Notes: generated by a model not told the origin, from the sequence alone. Positions 34,040-45,935 are shown, numbered from the stretch's first letter. The stretch is DNA of 64,000 nt from Dactylonectria macrodidyma (GCA_020744425.1 JAGMUV010000016.1:930001-994000); one strand, 5' to 3'. Program-made: numbers and translations.

Positions 34040-34814
34040 GTACCGGTACATAGAGGAGCTCATTTGACTGTGGCGGAGATTTATTAGACTATATTGATCC
34101 CACGGGAAGGCATGATTCGTAGCGACTTGGAGGACGACGTGCCCAGATTAGAATACACGATTTACGATGGATGCATTCTTACTGTTCCGTGCAGCGTTAG
34201 ACCGTTATTGTTGTGCTCTATAATGGGATGGCATGGTCGAGGTGGCCGAACTGATGCCCAGGGAAAAATCAGCTTTGTAGAACAGTATATGCCCTGACTC
34301 TTATGATTGTTTTTTCGCTTGTCCCGCCTCCCCCGACGACTCCTTAGACTGTTCCGCGAGTTCCCGATCTGTGAGGCAGCCAATACTGCTTTCCGTCTGC
34401 TTCCTGGCCGCCGACGATGCCGTGGCTGAACGAGAATGCCTTGAGCACGTCGATAGGCATAATCGACTCCGGCCGGCATCGGTGTTACATTTTGGGGAAC
34501 AAGGAGCCAGTGGCGGTCACGTCTGCAAGGAGCTGGCTTGTCGTGTTGCCTCGGTCTCCTGGGAGGCGAAGCAGAAAGTCTGTCGCCTCCGTGGCGCCTC
34601 TATCACCACTTAAAATAGGTGGGAGCAGAGGTACATTTCATACGCGTCATTTTTGTTAGTCAAGGTGTCGGGATGCAAAGGCACAGGTGTGCTAATGCCA
34701 CTCAATCTCAGGACTCCAGCCATCTAAAGATTTAAAAACTCGAGTTAATATTTGTGATATTAGTACTTTGGCCTAAGATAAGGCAAAGTATCATCTAGTC
34801 AGTGTCAGCGTTAC

Positions 34815-35290
34815 GGTTAGGTATATGCAGAACATAGCGACGAGCGACAATAATAAACCATAGCTGGCCAAAGGGGTCAAGGACAAATTAGTAGGTCTAA
34901 ACCCTAAAGCAATCAAAGAAATATCTAAATACTTTGAAGCTAAAGCCTTTACCCATTCACCAGTTACCTCACCGCAATTACCGACGAATGCACTCACAGA
35001 GGCCAATCTATTACGATTAATGGAGTTAATTAGTGGTAGATTTTATAGAGAGGACGAATTCTAGCAGACAACCAAAGCTATTTAAAAGATAAAAGAGGCA
35101 TTAAAGACGCTGAACCTTTAAAGTCGTCATTTACATGCCCATTCCTAAAGAAAGACCCCATCAAATACCGCTGTTATTGTGTGAAGACGCTGAAGGAAAT
35201 TCGGAACGTCAAGCATCATCTAGACCGACGACACACGCCAGGCCGATATTGTTAGTACTGCTTCATGACTGGCTTTGCGGATCAACGGAG
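34815..35290 (+). pseudogene. decayed fungal C2H2-type zinc-finger gene
   Basis: No ATG-initiated frame covers it, but a protein-like frame reads LAKGVKDKLVGLNPKAIKEI, then FEAKAFTHSPVTSPQLPTNA and LMELISGRFYREDEF, with internal TAG, TAG and TAA. One phase away follow SSFTCPFLKKDPIKYRCYCV, TLKEIRNVKHHLDRRH and a further TAG before YCFMTGF. The CPFxKxDP...L...VKxHLxRxH pattern is a fungal zinc-finger module. Each stop sits where a single CpA-to-TpA change from Gln or Trp codons suffices. The phase change may be an intron or a frameshift. The AT-rich codon use differs from the surrounding genes. Confidence 0.55.
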
Positions 35291-36434
35291 GATCTACCTT
35301 ACTACTGCCTAAAGTACGCCTCATTCAAAATGGACCTTAGTATCCGCAATGTGGCTGATATGATGGCCTCGCTTCACCCCTATCAGCCATCCCTTCTCCC
35401 TGCACCTGGTGGGTCGAATACGGAGTCGGAGATAGCGACACACCCAATTCTCAGGAGTGTCCGGGGCCGGGCGGCTTGCATGAAGGTGATTGCGTACTGC
35501 ACAGATGATGTTGTGGGCTGCTTAGCCTGGCGAGGCAGCTTAGAGATACAAAGAGGGATATTGTCTCAAGCGGAAAGGATCCGAACATGATGACGTTCGA
35601 TACAATGAGTTAGTATCCACGAGATAGCCAAGCCTCCTCTCGTAGCTATTTTGTTTGCATCCCGAGCCCATTAATGACAGCAACTTCGCCACAAGCTGAT
35701 CTAGGAATCCTTGGCATAAGGCAGTATCTAGGCACGACCCCTGAACTGGCTGAACCAACTAAAAAATACTTCACCCCCCATGACTCCTATCACACCTCGG
35801 TTGGCATGACCTTGTTAGCGTTGCTCTGGCCCGTCGGTCTCTCCGTACTGCTGGCTCGTCAGGCAACTTTGGTGACCCCTCTAATAATTCTGTCCGTGAG
35901 GGTGAGAGCTACTGATACTAGCACAGCCGCCCCCTGAGGCCCCAAGGAGCAGAAGGGAAACCCCCCATCGACCGCACCGGAACCCGTTCCATCGTCACCC
36001 AGACGCTACCATCAGTGGAAAGTGGGGAGATCGCTGCACCTGACTCTTTGTGAGGGGCATTTTCCAAAGCTGGATTTGGTTTGAGGGACCGTTAAGAGAG
36101 GTTTCAACGCTGACGATGCAAGTTCAAGTAACGGGAACTCTCGTATAGTTTCAGGAATCATTCGGACAGCCAGGCGGGACTCAGCCCTCAACGGATCAAA
36201 AATCCCGCAGGAAGGTCTTCGTGATGACCTGCTAGTCACACATAGCCGCTAAGGTCGCTACAGGACACTTCTCCGAGCTACTGCTGTATCTTCTGGGACA
36301 CGTAACACAACAGCTCCTATTCGGGCTACTAATTCATGTTCCCAATGTCACGGGGGGAGAAAAACCGCCATAGTTGGCTACCATTGATCAGGTTACAGAT
36401 TGTTTTCGGTTCTATTGTACATGACTGCTCTATT
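35291..36434. other. intergenic stretch, no gene recognised
   Basis: Short frames only; it may contain further debris of the zinc-finger pseudogene on its left side. Confidence 0.4.
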
Positions 36435-37277
36435 CTATAACAAATCAGAAATTGTGCGGAATGATTTCCAGGGATGGGATTGATCATTCAAGTGAGAATG
36501 TGGTCCGCGAATCAAGCACCAGCTGTACTTGGCACCGGGGTATTCTGTATCATACTCTCTATGATTGCATTGAAGTATACCAGTTTTTACGTCACAAGGA
36601 ACTTTTCGAGTCTCCTTCTCCTCGTCGGTTAGAGGGAGATGCTCGAGATGACGGAGTGCCTCATGACGGGATTGACGGCATACAGAAAGTGCAACTGGCA
36701 GCGTCGGTTGGATGCGAAGTCCAGGTTTCTCTGAGTGCTTGATTCGAGTAATTTGATGCGTAGGGATAGTATGGAGCCAAATGATGATTTGGACCTCTGT
36801 AGGCAGTCGAATAAATTGTGGAAAGTGTTCTCTAGCATGATTCATTTGCTTCTCATCGGTTATTGGTGATGAGTCTTGAGATGATGCTGCTGGATGAAAA
36901 GAGGCATCACTATAAAGCTCTCCAACCTCCCCAATGAAAGGCCTAATGAATATGTATTGTAGCCAGTACTTTTGGGGAATACGCAAGACTCGATGATCAA
37001 ATTGTTGATGACGGAGAAAGTCATCACGTATCTGAGCAAATCGAATCCTGACCAATTCGTATTCTGACTCATCCCCCACTCGTACTGCCATGTGATAGTC
37101 ACTCCCGGGTATCGTCAAACAGATTTCCAATCCGTCGTAACGGCTTCGATTGAAAGGCAGTACGTCGACCAAAGCATGGAGTGACTCCGGGAGTTCTGCG
37201 TTCGCTGGCGTCCACTTGGATATTCGAGTACTTGGTGGTGGGTTCTGGATGGTGAAGTTGGTTCTGGGAAGTGCCAT
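36435..37277 (-). CDS. 2EXR-type fungal protein
   Basis: 280 residues, single exon, ATG at 37277. Residues about 153-210 read FPQFIRLPTEVQIIIWLHTI, then PTLPVALSVCRQSRHEALRH. This is the 2EXR pattern (F-x-LP-x-E-(I/V)-x-x-x-IW ... C-R-x-SR-x-E-A), abundant in Pezizomycotina and of unknown biochemical function. The N-terminal half (residues 1-150) has no recognised domain. No signal peptide or membrane segment is visible. No disruption is seen, though a further 3' exon cannot be excluded because 2EXR proteins usually have longer tails. Confidence 0.65.
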   Translation of the reverse strand: MALPRTNFTIQNPPPSTRISKWTPANAELPESLHALVDVLPFNRSRYDGLEICLTIPGSDYHMAVRVGDESEYELVRIRFAQIRDDFLRHQQFDHRVLRIPQKYWLQYIFIRPFIGEVGELYSDASFHPAASSQDSSPITDEKQMNHAREHFPQFIRLPTEVQIIIWLHTIPTHQITRIKHSEKPGLRIQPTLPVALSVCRQSRHEALRHLEHLPLTDEEKETRKVPCDVKTGILQCNHREYDTEYPGAKYSWCLIRGPHSHLNDQSHPWKSFRTISDLL

Positions 37278-38810
37278 TTTGATTTCGAAATGGCCCTATG
37301 ATAGCGAATAAGGATAAAAAAAATTAGGGACTAATACTCTTAGCTGCTCGTACCTTAGGGTACGTATGGTTGGAAGTAATGTCCCCTTAAATGCCTTCTT
37401 GAGTTTGGTATTTATACCGCTGGTTGTGGATGGGCTAGGCACCAACGCCAATATCAATAAGCTAGAATATTAGGAGCCTTGAAATATGCCTTGCACAATC
37501 CACGAACCATCTAAACCCCGCAGGGTGCAGGGCACCGAATCTCGAATCCCATGGCCTCTCCTAGCTTTTGCGGCTAAAGTCGCAAGTCGCCCGCCTTGAT
37601 TGATCAGAGGCGCGGTCGAGTGCAGCTACCATCTTCTCTACGACTTCACATCTACTAACCGGCCTGAATCCCACTTCTTCTTGGCCACATTGACTAACAC
37701 ATGCAGCTTCCTGTACTACAAAAGTACCCCAACAATACTTCATGACCACCGTGAGTCACATATGGCCGCTCGGATCTTCTCCGAGGTGGTGCTGCGGTGT
37801 CTGTTGGCTGGGTATGCACCGGCGGCCGCCTCGGGCTTTACTCTAAGAGCACACTGAGAGAACAGGGACGGCACTCCCTTTTACCCTGCATAGGACTTGT
37901 AATTTCAGTACCTTGTGATGTTGATGCATGCTTAGCCGGGGGGTGGGGGTGTGTGTGGTGAAGTGGTGGAGTAGGGGAGTAGGGGAGTAGAAAGTGTGCC
38001 ATACTATCACAGATCCCACCCCTGACAAGCAGAATGATTCAATGACGCCGCCGGAGCTAAGTCATAGATTAGTGATTACAAGCCTAACCCCTATCATATC
38101 GATCGAGGCGTGGCAGAAATCATAGGGGAGAATAATTTCTCCGCTAGTTTGGAGGTCGGTGGTGTGTCTGGATATTGCCTTACCGGTATGCCCAAGGATG
38201 TTGGACCTGCTTCAGCAGTGAGAATGTCGTCATCAACAGGCTCGGCATGCAAAAAAAGAGAAAGAAAAAAAGGCTTTAGGAGGACGTTTGGCCACCTTGC
38301 GGGCGCTACCTCGTTACATTCAGTAATATCGTCATGTCAGGGTCCTTTTCTTGCGGGGAAATATCCCCTCTTTGTGTCTCTTTGCTGCCTGGCCAGGTGT
38401 GGCTATGTAACCGGGCTGAGACAGCCTCCTCTTAGTTCACACACACCATTACTGCCGAAGCACGCCCCTGACAGCATCATCCAACGCGTCTCAAATAGGT
38501 ATTTAACCCTTCATTCGCTCCGACCCTCCCAGCGAAGCACCTGTTTCCGCGAAAGCATTTCTTCACATCAAGTCCTTATTTTCATCTCTTGAAGCCCATC
38601 GAAAACTAATTCTTCATCGATCTTCACCAGCCAAGATACGCTCTAGTCTCAATCCTACTTCCTCGGCAGTCTCCCACACAAAGTCAAACAACTCGACCGG
38701 ACAAAGTCGGTGGTTCATCACAGTTTGTTACCTCTCCGTCTCTCCTTACGCCGCTCGACTCACCATAGTCAGGATTTCTACCGCACAATAAGAACCCGAC
38801 GCCATCCAAC
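37278..38810. other. intergenic stretch; leader of the next gene at its right end
   Basis: No confident gene. The last about 250 bp are CT-rich with many TC runs (CACATCAAGTCC, CATCTCTTGAAG), typical of fungal promoter/5' leader DNA for the gene at 38811. Confidence 0.45.
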
Positions 38811-39251
38811 ATGGTTTTCTTCCGCCGTCTAGAAGGAGGGCCTTGCTGCGATGAGCATCGTGAGCATGTTGAGGAGTGCAACTGTTCCTACTGCACCAAA
38901 CCCACCAACGGCAAAATCCTAGAAATCACCTGGGGCGCCGTTACACACACCCGTCCATATTACTACGATGATAAGGAATTTGGCGAGCGTGTCAGGCAGT
39001 GCCTGGACTCGCGTCTGATGGAGGATCCGCGATGTGGATTAATCAGAGGGCGCCGCCCTTACAAGATGTACAGAAAGATTAAGCGGGATCCTATTGACCT
39101 TGCCATCCTTTATACCATCTGCATTGTTTTTAAAAAGGATCCTGGGTGGAGACGACTGTGGGAGAAAGTTACCCACACAGTCACGGGGGAGTGTCTTTTG
39201 CCCATCCACCCCAAAACGATCCATTTTAAATACACTAGCAATCTACACTAG
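38811..39251 (+). CDS. small hypothetical protein, Cys-rich N-terminus
   Basis: 146 residues, single exon. The N-terminus has closely spaced Cys and His (CCDEHREHVEECNCSYC, residues 12-28), possibly metal-binding. The rest is basic and aromatic (RPYYYDDKEF, GRRPYKMYRKIKRDPIDLAI, DPGWRRLWEKVTHTVTG). There is no signal peptide or TM segment. I recognise no family. Coding is supported by the pyrimidine-rich leader upstream, a good start context (AACATGG) and balanced composition. Confidence 0.45.
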   Translation: MVFFRRLEGGPCCDEHREHVEECNCSYCTKPTNGKILEITWGAVTHTRPYYYDDKEFGERVRQCLDSRLMEDPRCGLIRGRRPYKMYRKIKRDPIDLAILYTICIVFKKDPGWRRLWEKVTHTVTGECLLPIHPKTIHFKYTSNLH

Positions 39252-40590
39252 TAATCTTCCTGGTATTTGAAATAAGTAAGGGGTGCTTTAAGATTCTAGT
39301 GTTACTTTTACGGGATGAAAGGGAGTTTGGAAAGGTTTAGTGAATCGAGACCCGCAATGAAGTCCCGTGCACAGAACAGACCGACCCGCCGACAGCTCAC
39401 ATAGACGATGGGGGAAAACTAAGCTGAATACTACCTGGAACGAATCACTGGGGACTTACATAACTTCGGGGTGTTTTTTTATTTTGCACTTGAACCATAT
39501 CTCTTTTCTGAATACCACATAAGCTGTTTTTTAAATATAAATGTACATTGCCCTTAGGCAACGGTTCTCTTCTCACTGCCTAATATGATCTTATCTGCTG
39601 CACTAGTGAGGCTATCGTTCTCAAGGACTCACTCTAAATACAAATCTCCAGGTCATGTAAAACCTGAGCACAGTTCTTATCATGGTTTTGAAAGCTTATT
39701 CACAGGAGCCTAGAACAAAGTAACCATAATCCAGGCCTAAGTGCGTCCACACAGACCGCTTAGATCCACGCGTATCTTTGTTTAGCCACCGGCAGTAAGT
39801 TGCCTGCCCCCACATCAGCCGGCCATCCAACGAATATCCCCGCTACTGTACGAAGATGTAGTCCTCAAGGGCAGAACAAGATAGGACCGCCGCTGTAGTC
39901 CTCGCTTTCCTTGACGGAGGACCCATTGGGCTTGTCTTGACGAGATCTGACAACGAGGTCTACTGAATTCCATAGCAATGCTTGTGTAGTGTTTAGTCTT
40001 AGAAGTTCCTCATCTATAAGAGGAAGTTTCAGTCGTCTAGTTACAATAAAAGATCCCCACTCCATTTTTTTTCAACGAGAGAGGGGGGCTATCAATTGAG
40101 AGAATAAGAGCCATACTAGGGTTCGCTACCGTACACCAGGAATGACAAATTCTTGATAACCCTCCGCAGAGGGTTGAGGAAGCTTGTCTATGAGCTACAG
40201 GGACCACTGCGGACAAACAAGTCTGAACAATGAGTTAAGGAAAAATAAGAATATCCTAAACCAAGGCTCTTTTAAGCGGGCGACCCGTGACGAATAAGAA
40301 GCAGGCCGATCTTGGACGGCTCATGGCGAGCCAAGGTGAATGAGTAGAGAAATCGGGCCAAGTAGGTTCATCCCGCTTTAGCCTCTTGAATGTAACGGAT
40401 CACGATAGCGGAAATCTGAGATGAGTGCAACTAAATTGCCAGCTAGAGGATGGGTCTCTCGGATTCTGTCGTGAGCAAACCTATGAAGTATGATCCACGC
40501 CAAGATCCCCACGAGTTCATTGATTCCACACAATTCGGTCCAAGTTTACTTGACACCTGACGCCTCATAACCCCTTCAATATATCTTCCA
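39252..40590. other. intergenic stretch, no gene seen
   Basis: AT-rich, with only very short frames and nothing recognised. Confidence 0.45.
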
Positions 40591-40999
40591 ACATGGCAAT
40601 GCTACTCGTTCGTTTCGAGTTGGTCTATTTATTAATCACAATTCAAGCCACGCTCAGTTTCGCAGAGCCAGATACCCTACAGCGGTATCAGCTCAAGTCC
40701 CTAGGAGATAACGGCAGGTGCTTCAACATTGTGCATTTTGCCAACTAGTAGGCTACTCAGCCGTGGGCATCATATTATGCAGTTAGGGCTAATTAACAGA
40801 ATACCAATCATAGGGGCCTCTACCCAAGACAGAGCGGCTACCATGGCCGCCCGGTCTCACGCCTGACGGGCGCCCCTTATACTTTTGAGGCTGTGGAGGC
40901 AGATGGTACAGCGTACGGACTCATCGGCGGTCCAATCTCGTCAACGGAGTTTGCCGCGATTACTAGCAAGGTCAGTACGCGAGCCGCTTGTACCCGGTC

Positions 41000-42335
41000 C
41001 AGTGTGTCCAACAACCAAGGTAAGGTAAGGATTTTATTTCGCCCGGGGGGACACACCCCAGAGGGCCTTTGCGCTAAGCTATTTTCGTTTCATACAGTTC
41101 TTCCATAATCACCCGAAGCCCCAAAATTTCACTTTTACTAACTGGTCCAATCTGGTGTATATGTCGTGACAGGCCTGCTTGAAGGCCAATTTCCCCAAGT
41201 GTTCAGCATCCTATCCTCAGCAGCTGAAACCAAGTTACTTGACTTGGTTGGTTGGGATTGGTTGATTACGTAACAACCAAGTAAAGTAAAGATGGTCTTC
41301 AACCAAGCAAAGCAAGACCCTTTCGCTTACTCGGGGTTACTTGACTTACTCGACTACATTTCCGTTTTAGGCAAGGCGTTGCGAAACCCCCTTTTTCTGT
41401 TGGTTGCGACAGGAGGCTGCAGCCCGATCAATTTGTCCACGTCTTTTTGCTGCCAGAAAGTCTCGCACAGTCCAAATCCCAAGTCAATAATACCTTCATA
41501 TCCAATGTTTCAGCCTCGGGGAAGGTTCGTAAAGGCTACACCCCCTAGGACTCCCTCTGAGCCGATCGATTCTGCTCAGTCCAGTACCCCTAGCTCCGTC
41601 TCAACTCCAACGAGTGTGCCACTTCATGGTGCTTCTCCCGTAACCGTTTCCCACGAAAGAGAGGTGCCAAAAGCGTCTCAATGTCATTTCCCTATCGAGT
41701 GGGACAAAATCCGTTACGATGGGAAGCCAGTGCCATCCATCCGATATCGTCAGCCTCATAAGCGCGCCATCAACTCCAAATCCCAACCCTCAGCAATCTA
41801 CAGACACGGCGCACAGCTTACAACGGACGGAGACAATAAGTACGGGCTCTGCAAATACTGCCACGTTAGTGGCCATCACAATACTGCACTCTTTGCCAGT
41901 GAGAGCACGACCAGCATTATATACCATCTGAAACATCAGCTGGATGTTGAGGATCCTCTGGAGTGGTGGGTTCGCCATACATCTGACTACCCCATCCTGT
42001 CCAAGATGGCGTTTGACTTGTTCAGTTGCCCAGCAATGAGCGCCGAGTGTGAACGCGTTTTCTCACAGACAAAGAAGGTCATTATAGATGAACGAAATCG
42101 GCTTAATTCGGACACTGTAGCAGCGATTGAATGCCAAAAGCACCTGCTTCGAAGCGGTATGTTAGCATAGATCTACCACCGGAGCCACATAAGGAATGGA
42201 AAATAGTCGAGTAATGTCAACCAACCAAGCAAAGCAAGCCTCTCTACCGAGTAAACCAAGTAAAGCAAGGGGGTCCCATCAACCAAGTCAAGTAGAGGGT
42301 CCAAATTTTGCTTTACTTGGTTGATGGACACACTG
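41000..42335 (+). mobile_element. non-autonomous hAT transposon, 1,336 bp
   Basis: Target duplication ACCCGGTC (8 bp) at 40992-40999 and 42336-42343. Terminal inverted repeats CAGTGTGTCCAACAACCAAG on the left and CAGTGTGTCCATCAACCAAG on the right (complement) match 19 of 20. Subterminal copies of AACCAAG(T/C)(A/C)AAG occur at both ends (about 41270, 41300, 42220, 42253, 42280), as expected for transposase binding in hAT elements. Confidence 0.93.
41292..42170 (+). CDS. internally deleted hAT transposase (BED-like plus dimerisation domain)
   Basis: 292 codons without stops. Residues about 135-215 are a BED-type zinc-finger region (CKYCHVS ... YHLKH). They are followed almost at once by the hAT C-terminal dimerisation motif (WWVRHTSDYPILSKMAFDLF, then PAMSAECERVFSQTKKVIID). 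The entire RNase-H-like catalytic core (several hundred residues in full-length hAT proteins) is missing, and the join is in frame. The product could bind ends and dimerise but not cut. The N-terminal about 70 codons are probably noncoding element sequence. Confidence 0.8.
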   Translation: MVFNQAKQDPFAYSGLLDLLDYISVLGKALRNPLFLLVATGGCSPINLSTSFCCQKVSHSPNPKSIIPSYPMFQPRGRFVKATPPRTPSEPIDSAQSSTPSSVSTPTSVPLHGASPVTVSHEREVPKASQCHFPIEWDKIRYDGKPVPSIRYRQPHKRAINSKSQPSAIYRHGAQLTTDGDNKYGLCKYCHVSGHHNTALFASESTTSIIYHLKHQLDVEDPLEWWVRHTSDYPILSKMAFDLFSCPAMSAECERVFSQTKKVIIDERNRLNSDTVAAIECQKHLLRSGMLA

Positions 42336-42599
42336 ACCCGGTCTGCAGTCACACTGTTGAAGGACTGGGACTTCAGGGGCATTGGCATCGACTGGGACCT
42401 TCCAGGTAACGACGATGACGCCGCTCACATTATCCTCCGCTTGGAAGCTGTCTTGGGCGATCCAGACTCAGCTCCCTCACTGCCACATTGCGGCTGCATA
42501 CCGGTAGTGGGTTTGCGCCAAGACAACAAGAGAGCTAGCCACGCCACAAAGTCCAGCGACGTCTTTCGGCTGTATGTGTAGTTGAACAGGGCTGTATTT

Positions 42600-44880
42600 C
42601 TGTTGAAGTCGGGTCTTATATATCGGCTTTTTAACCCGGCCTGGGGGCTGGGACAGTAACCCTAGCTGTAAGCGGGTGCCTGGGATCCAGGGACTGGAGC
42701 CGGGCTGCGTGCCGTAGGCGTATAGCTTCCAGCAGCTGGTCAACTGGTGGGATGCCGCTGTCACGATACAGGGCGGCCACAGGGGTCGTCTTCCAGGTTG
42801 GGAGGATGCTGTGGATGCCGATATGTAAGACGCTTTTAAGGCGGTCGAGAAGGTGGTCGATCCTTGTCGAGACCTGGAGCCCTTCTCTTTGTGATCGTAA
42901 CGGCGGCGCCGTCTTCTCCACGTGTGATTTAAACGATAGCTTCTTATCCAGCCAGACGCCTAGCCAGCGCAGGAAAAGGATCGGCGAGATGGGCGAGCCT
43001 TGAGGGAGGCCGCATTTTAAGGCAGATAGAGGCGTAACCGCATCTTGGAAATGGACCCGGGCTGACCAGCGGACCAGCGGGTCAGGCTAGCTCTGTTGAC
43101 GGAGGCGCAGCAAAGGTCGGTTCCGCAGGACTGTATCAAAGGCGCCCTGTACGTCCATCGTAACAAGGGTCGCAACGAGCCCTCGCGCGAGGACAGCTTC
43201 GATGTCGTGCACCAGGGCGGCGATGATGTCCACAGCAGACCTCTTCGTCAGGGCCCTGGCAAAGTTCTCATGCAGGACCTTCCGATCGATCGCAACAAAG
43301 GCGAGGCGTCTCGCGACCAGCCTCCCTAATCCCTTGCCAAGGCAACATAATAGAGAGATTGGTCTCCAAGCGCGTGAGGAAGAAAGATCTCTCTTTTCGG
43401 GCTTGGGGATTATAATAACCTCTGCGCCTTTAAACGCCTTCGGGTGGTGCCCCAAGCAGAGACACCTCTCGTGGAGCCACTGGATGCATTCGCCGATAAC
43501 CGGCCAGCAGGTCCGGGTAATCGCTGTGGTCACACTATTTGCGCCAGGAGATGTGTTTCCGGTCTTCGTCGTCACATCTTCCGCTTCCTCAGCTGAGATT
43601 AGCGTAAAGAAGGGAAGGTTAGGGGCGTCGGTTATCGGGGCCCACGGACCCTCAATATCGTCCCCTGCGTCTAGCCGCTCGAGCGTAGCTTTACGGAGGG
43701 CATTTGCTTTATCCTCCTGTGTTTCGAAGACCACGTCTCCGAGCTGGAGAGGCGGGGGCTGGAAGACGCTTTGGGTACGGACGACCCAACCCGCGATACG
43801 GAAGATATCGGCGTTCGTAGTCGCATTGTTTGATAATATCCCGCCAAAAGTCGATTTTTGCCTTCTTAGCGACCTTACGGAAATCATCTTTAGCCAGTAA
43901 AGCAGGCCCCATCTTCTCGGGGTCCTGTCTCGTAGCTGTTCGGTATTGCGCGTGCGCATTGGCGCAGACCTTTGTCCACCACGGCGCGGAGCGCCCGTTC
44001 CGTTGTAGGCAGCGGCCGACGACCTTGATTGGATCTTGTAAGAGCTGGAGCAGCTGGGTTGCTGCGTAGTCCAATTCCTCAGCTGTTATTGCGGTTGTTG
44101 GCAGGAAGTCTTGTCCCTGTGAGACGACTTCGGCGAGCCGGGCTAGGTCGCCGGGGTCCGAGATCGGGATCCGGATCCGGCTGGGTTGCGGTGGGGCTGG
44201 CCGTTGGATTGGAAGAGAGATGCTAAGTGTTGTAGTCTGAGCAGCAGCCAGATGGTCCTCAACTCTAGCTTGTGCTGTGGGGATATTTGATATCGAGAGA
44301 TCGAGTGTATTATTGTATTTATTAGTCGGTTGGTTCGGCTGGTTGAGGATGGCGAGATCGTTATCTTCAACCCAAGCTGCGATCCGGCCCCCTTGGTTCC
44401 GATGGGGCCCTGACTGCCAGAGCGTGTGCGAGGCGTTGAAGTCTCCGGCGATAAGGCAACGATTAGGGACTTCCCAGCTATTAAGGAAGTTGAGGGTCTC
44501 TAGTGTAGCCGGTTGACGATAGATATTAAGAAAGGAGATACCGCCAGCTCGTATTAGAAGGATATCTCGGGAAAGCGTAGGCTTGAGTTGGTCGGCGTTT
44601 AGCTTGCTACGGAGGGACACATAGGTCATGACCCTCGGGCGTGTGCTATTTCCAACCCAGGTTGATGTGGGGAGAAGGTTTGATATGCAGTGTGGTTCTT
44701 TGTCGTGCAGCGGTTATTCCGCGTGCTGGTCCAAGGCTCTTGGCGCATCACTACATCATATTCGCCTCTATCAGCAAGGGCTAGCGCACAGTCGTGCGAT
44801 GCCGAGTCCTTGCCGATGTTGGCTTGGAAGATGCGTAATGGTCTCTTGTCGGTGGTCTGTTGCGAAGGACGTCCTACCAT
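42600..44880 (-). pseudogene. LINE ORF2 remnant: AP endonuclease plus partial reverse transcriptase
   Basis: Endonuclease: LRIFQANIGKDSASHDCALA and DVVMRQEPW (from 44880), then after a frameshift near 44640 LIAGDFNASHTLWQSG and TLDLSISNIP. RT: EVIIIPKPEKRDLSSSRAWR then ISLLCCLGKGLGRLVARRL, and VTMDVQGAFDTV (43087-43959 frame). After a stop at 43087 the frame gives LKCGLPQGSPISPILF and then jumps directly to LRWLGVWLDKKLSFKSHVEK. The segment with the YADD catalytic box is therefore deleted. RNase H is not recognisable. Inactive. Confidence 0.8.
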
Positions 44881-44953
44881 GTAGGGGCATCAGGGGCTTG
44901 TCGTCTGCGCTTGTTCGGCGAGGGCGGGCGCGTCACTTCCGTAGGTCGTAGTG

Positions 44954-45930
44954 TCAGCGCGGCTGCAGCCACCTCCGGGTGGAGCTGGCGGAAGAGCCTT
45001 TCGCCGATTTCCCTGATCCCTCCCAAAGAGACGGAAGGGGTGCTTCGGCTGCTTTAGGAAGGAAATGAGCAATCTTTGTCGGTTGAGTGGGGTCGTCGTG
45101 ACGGGAGGGGCGGCAGCTAACAGCCCGTAGACCTGTCTGAGCCTCCACTTCGTCCCTTAGGGCAGCTTCGTAATCCACGGTCTTTCCTAGTAGGTCCGTC
45201 AGGGACCTTGGGCATTCGGGGACCACGTAAGTGATCCATTTCGTCGCGAGCTCAACAGCATCAGCGCCTAGGGCCGGAGCCCAGCAGGCTTCTTCGTTGA
45301 TGATCTTATTGCGGGATGTCGAGGTTCGCTGGGCGGATAGCCCAGCCGGTCTTGGTCCTGGATGCTTGCGGAATAGCGTCAAACTTGATGCCTAGCTTGT
45401 CGGCTAAGTGGGTTCGTATTGCAAAAGGTTGCTTTTCCCAGGCAGGGGATTTCTCGTGGAGCCGTATGAAGACCCTAGGATCATCGTAGGCTACAGAGTT
45501 TTCTTGCTGCTGGTGTTCCTGTGGTCGTCTGGCCTGGGGGGGGCCAGGGGGTTGTCGTTGGGGGCCAGGGGCGGTCCCACGGACAGTTTGAAATTCGTCG
45601 TCGAGCGGCGCGGCGAGGCGTCTCGGGAGGTCAGCCGCGAGCGCAGAAGCGTATGATCGAACGGGATGTGAGGCTGCTGGCGGCTGGCTATCGCCATTCA
45701 GGGCATTTGCCCAATGGCTGAGGAAGCTCTGCGACATCTCTTGAGCAAAACAGAACATTCCTCCCGGTGGGAACCGCTTCGCTGTTTCGTCAAAGGCTGC
45801 GCAGAAGGTCCTGAAGACCTTCATTTTGTCATCTAGAATAGCCTGGCTTTCGACTGCGACTCCGGCTGCAGCTGCAGAGAGGTTGATGGCGATAGCAGGC
45901 TCCGAGACCTTGCTGTGTTCGAAGACATCG
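44954..45930 (-). pseudogene. LINE ORF1 (gag-like) remnant
   Basis: Continuous homology-like text in two phases: ILDDKMKVFRTFCAAFDETA and SQSFLSHWANAL from about 45830, then DPRVFIRLHEKSPAWEKQ and GIKFDAIPQASRTKTGWAIR. A frame change near 45306 leads to ELATKWITYVVPECPRSLTD. The usual CCHC knuckles before ORF2 are not intact. The 5' part runs into a poly-C (poly-Pro on this strand) tract. Confidence 0.65.
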
Positions 45931-45935
45931 CTGCT

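Larger units (their letters stand above)
40592..42480 (+). pseudogene. GH18-like (chitinase-family) gene remnant, interrupted by hAT
   Basis: Left part: frame from about 40893, AYGLIGGPISSTEFAAITSK, to the insertion point at 40999. Right part: from 42344, AVTLLKDWDFRGIGIDWDLP then DDDAAHIILRLEAVLGDPDS. Joined without the hAT element and one duplication copy, the reading phase is continuous. The block resembles the GH18 region ...FDGIDIDWEYPG. Two of the catalytic acidic positions are altered (first Asp to Arg, second to Gly, and the proton-donor Glu to Asp), so chitinase activity is unlikely. An ATG at about 40593 with a hydrophobic leader (LVYLLITIQATLSFAEPD) may be the original signal peptide, but stops separate it. 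The remnant ends where the LINE begins. Confidence 0.45.
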
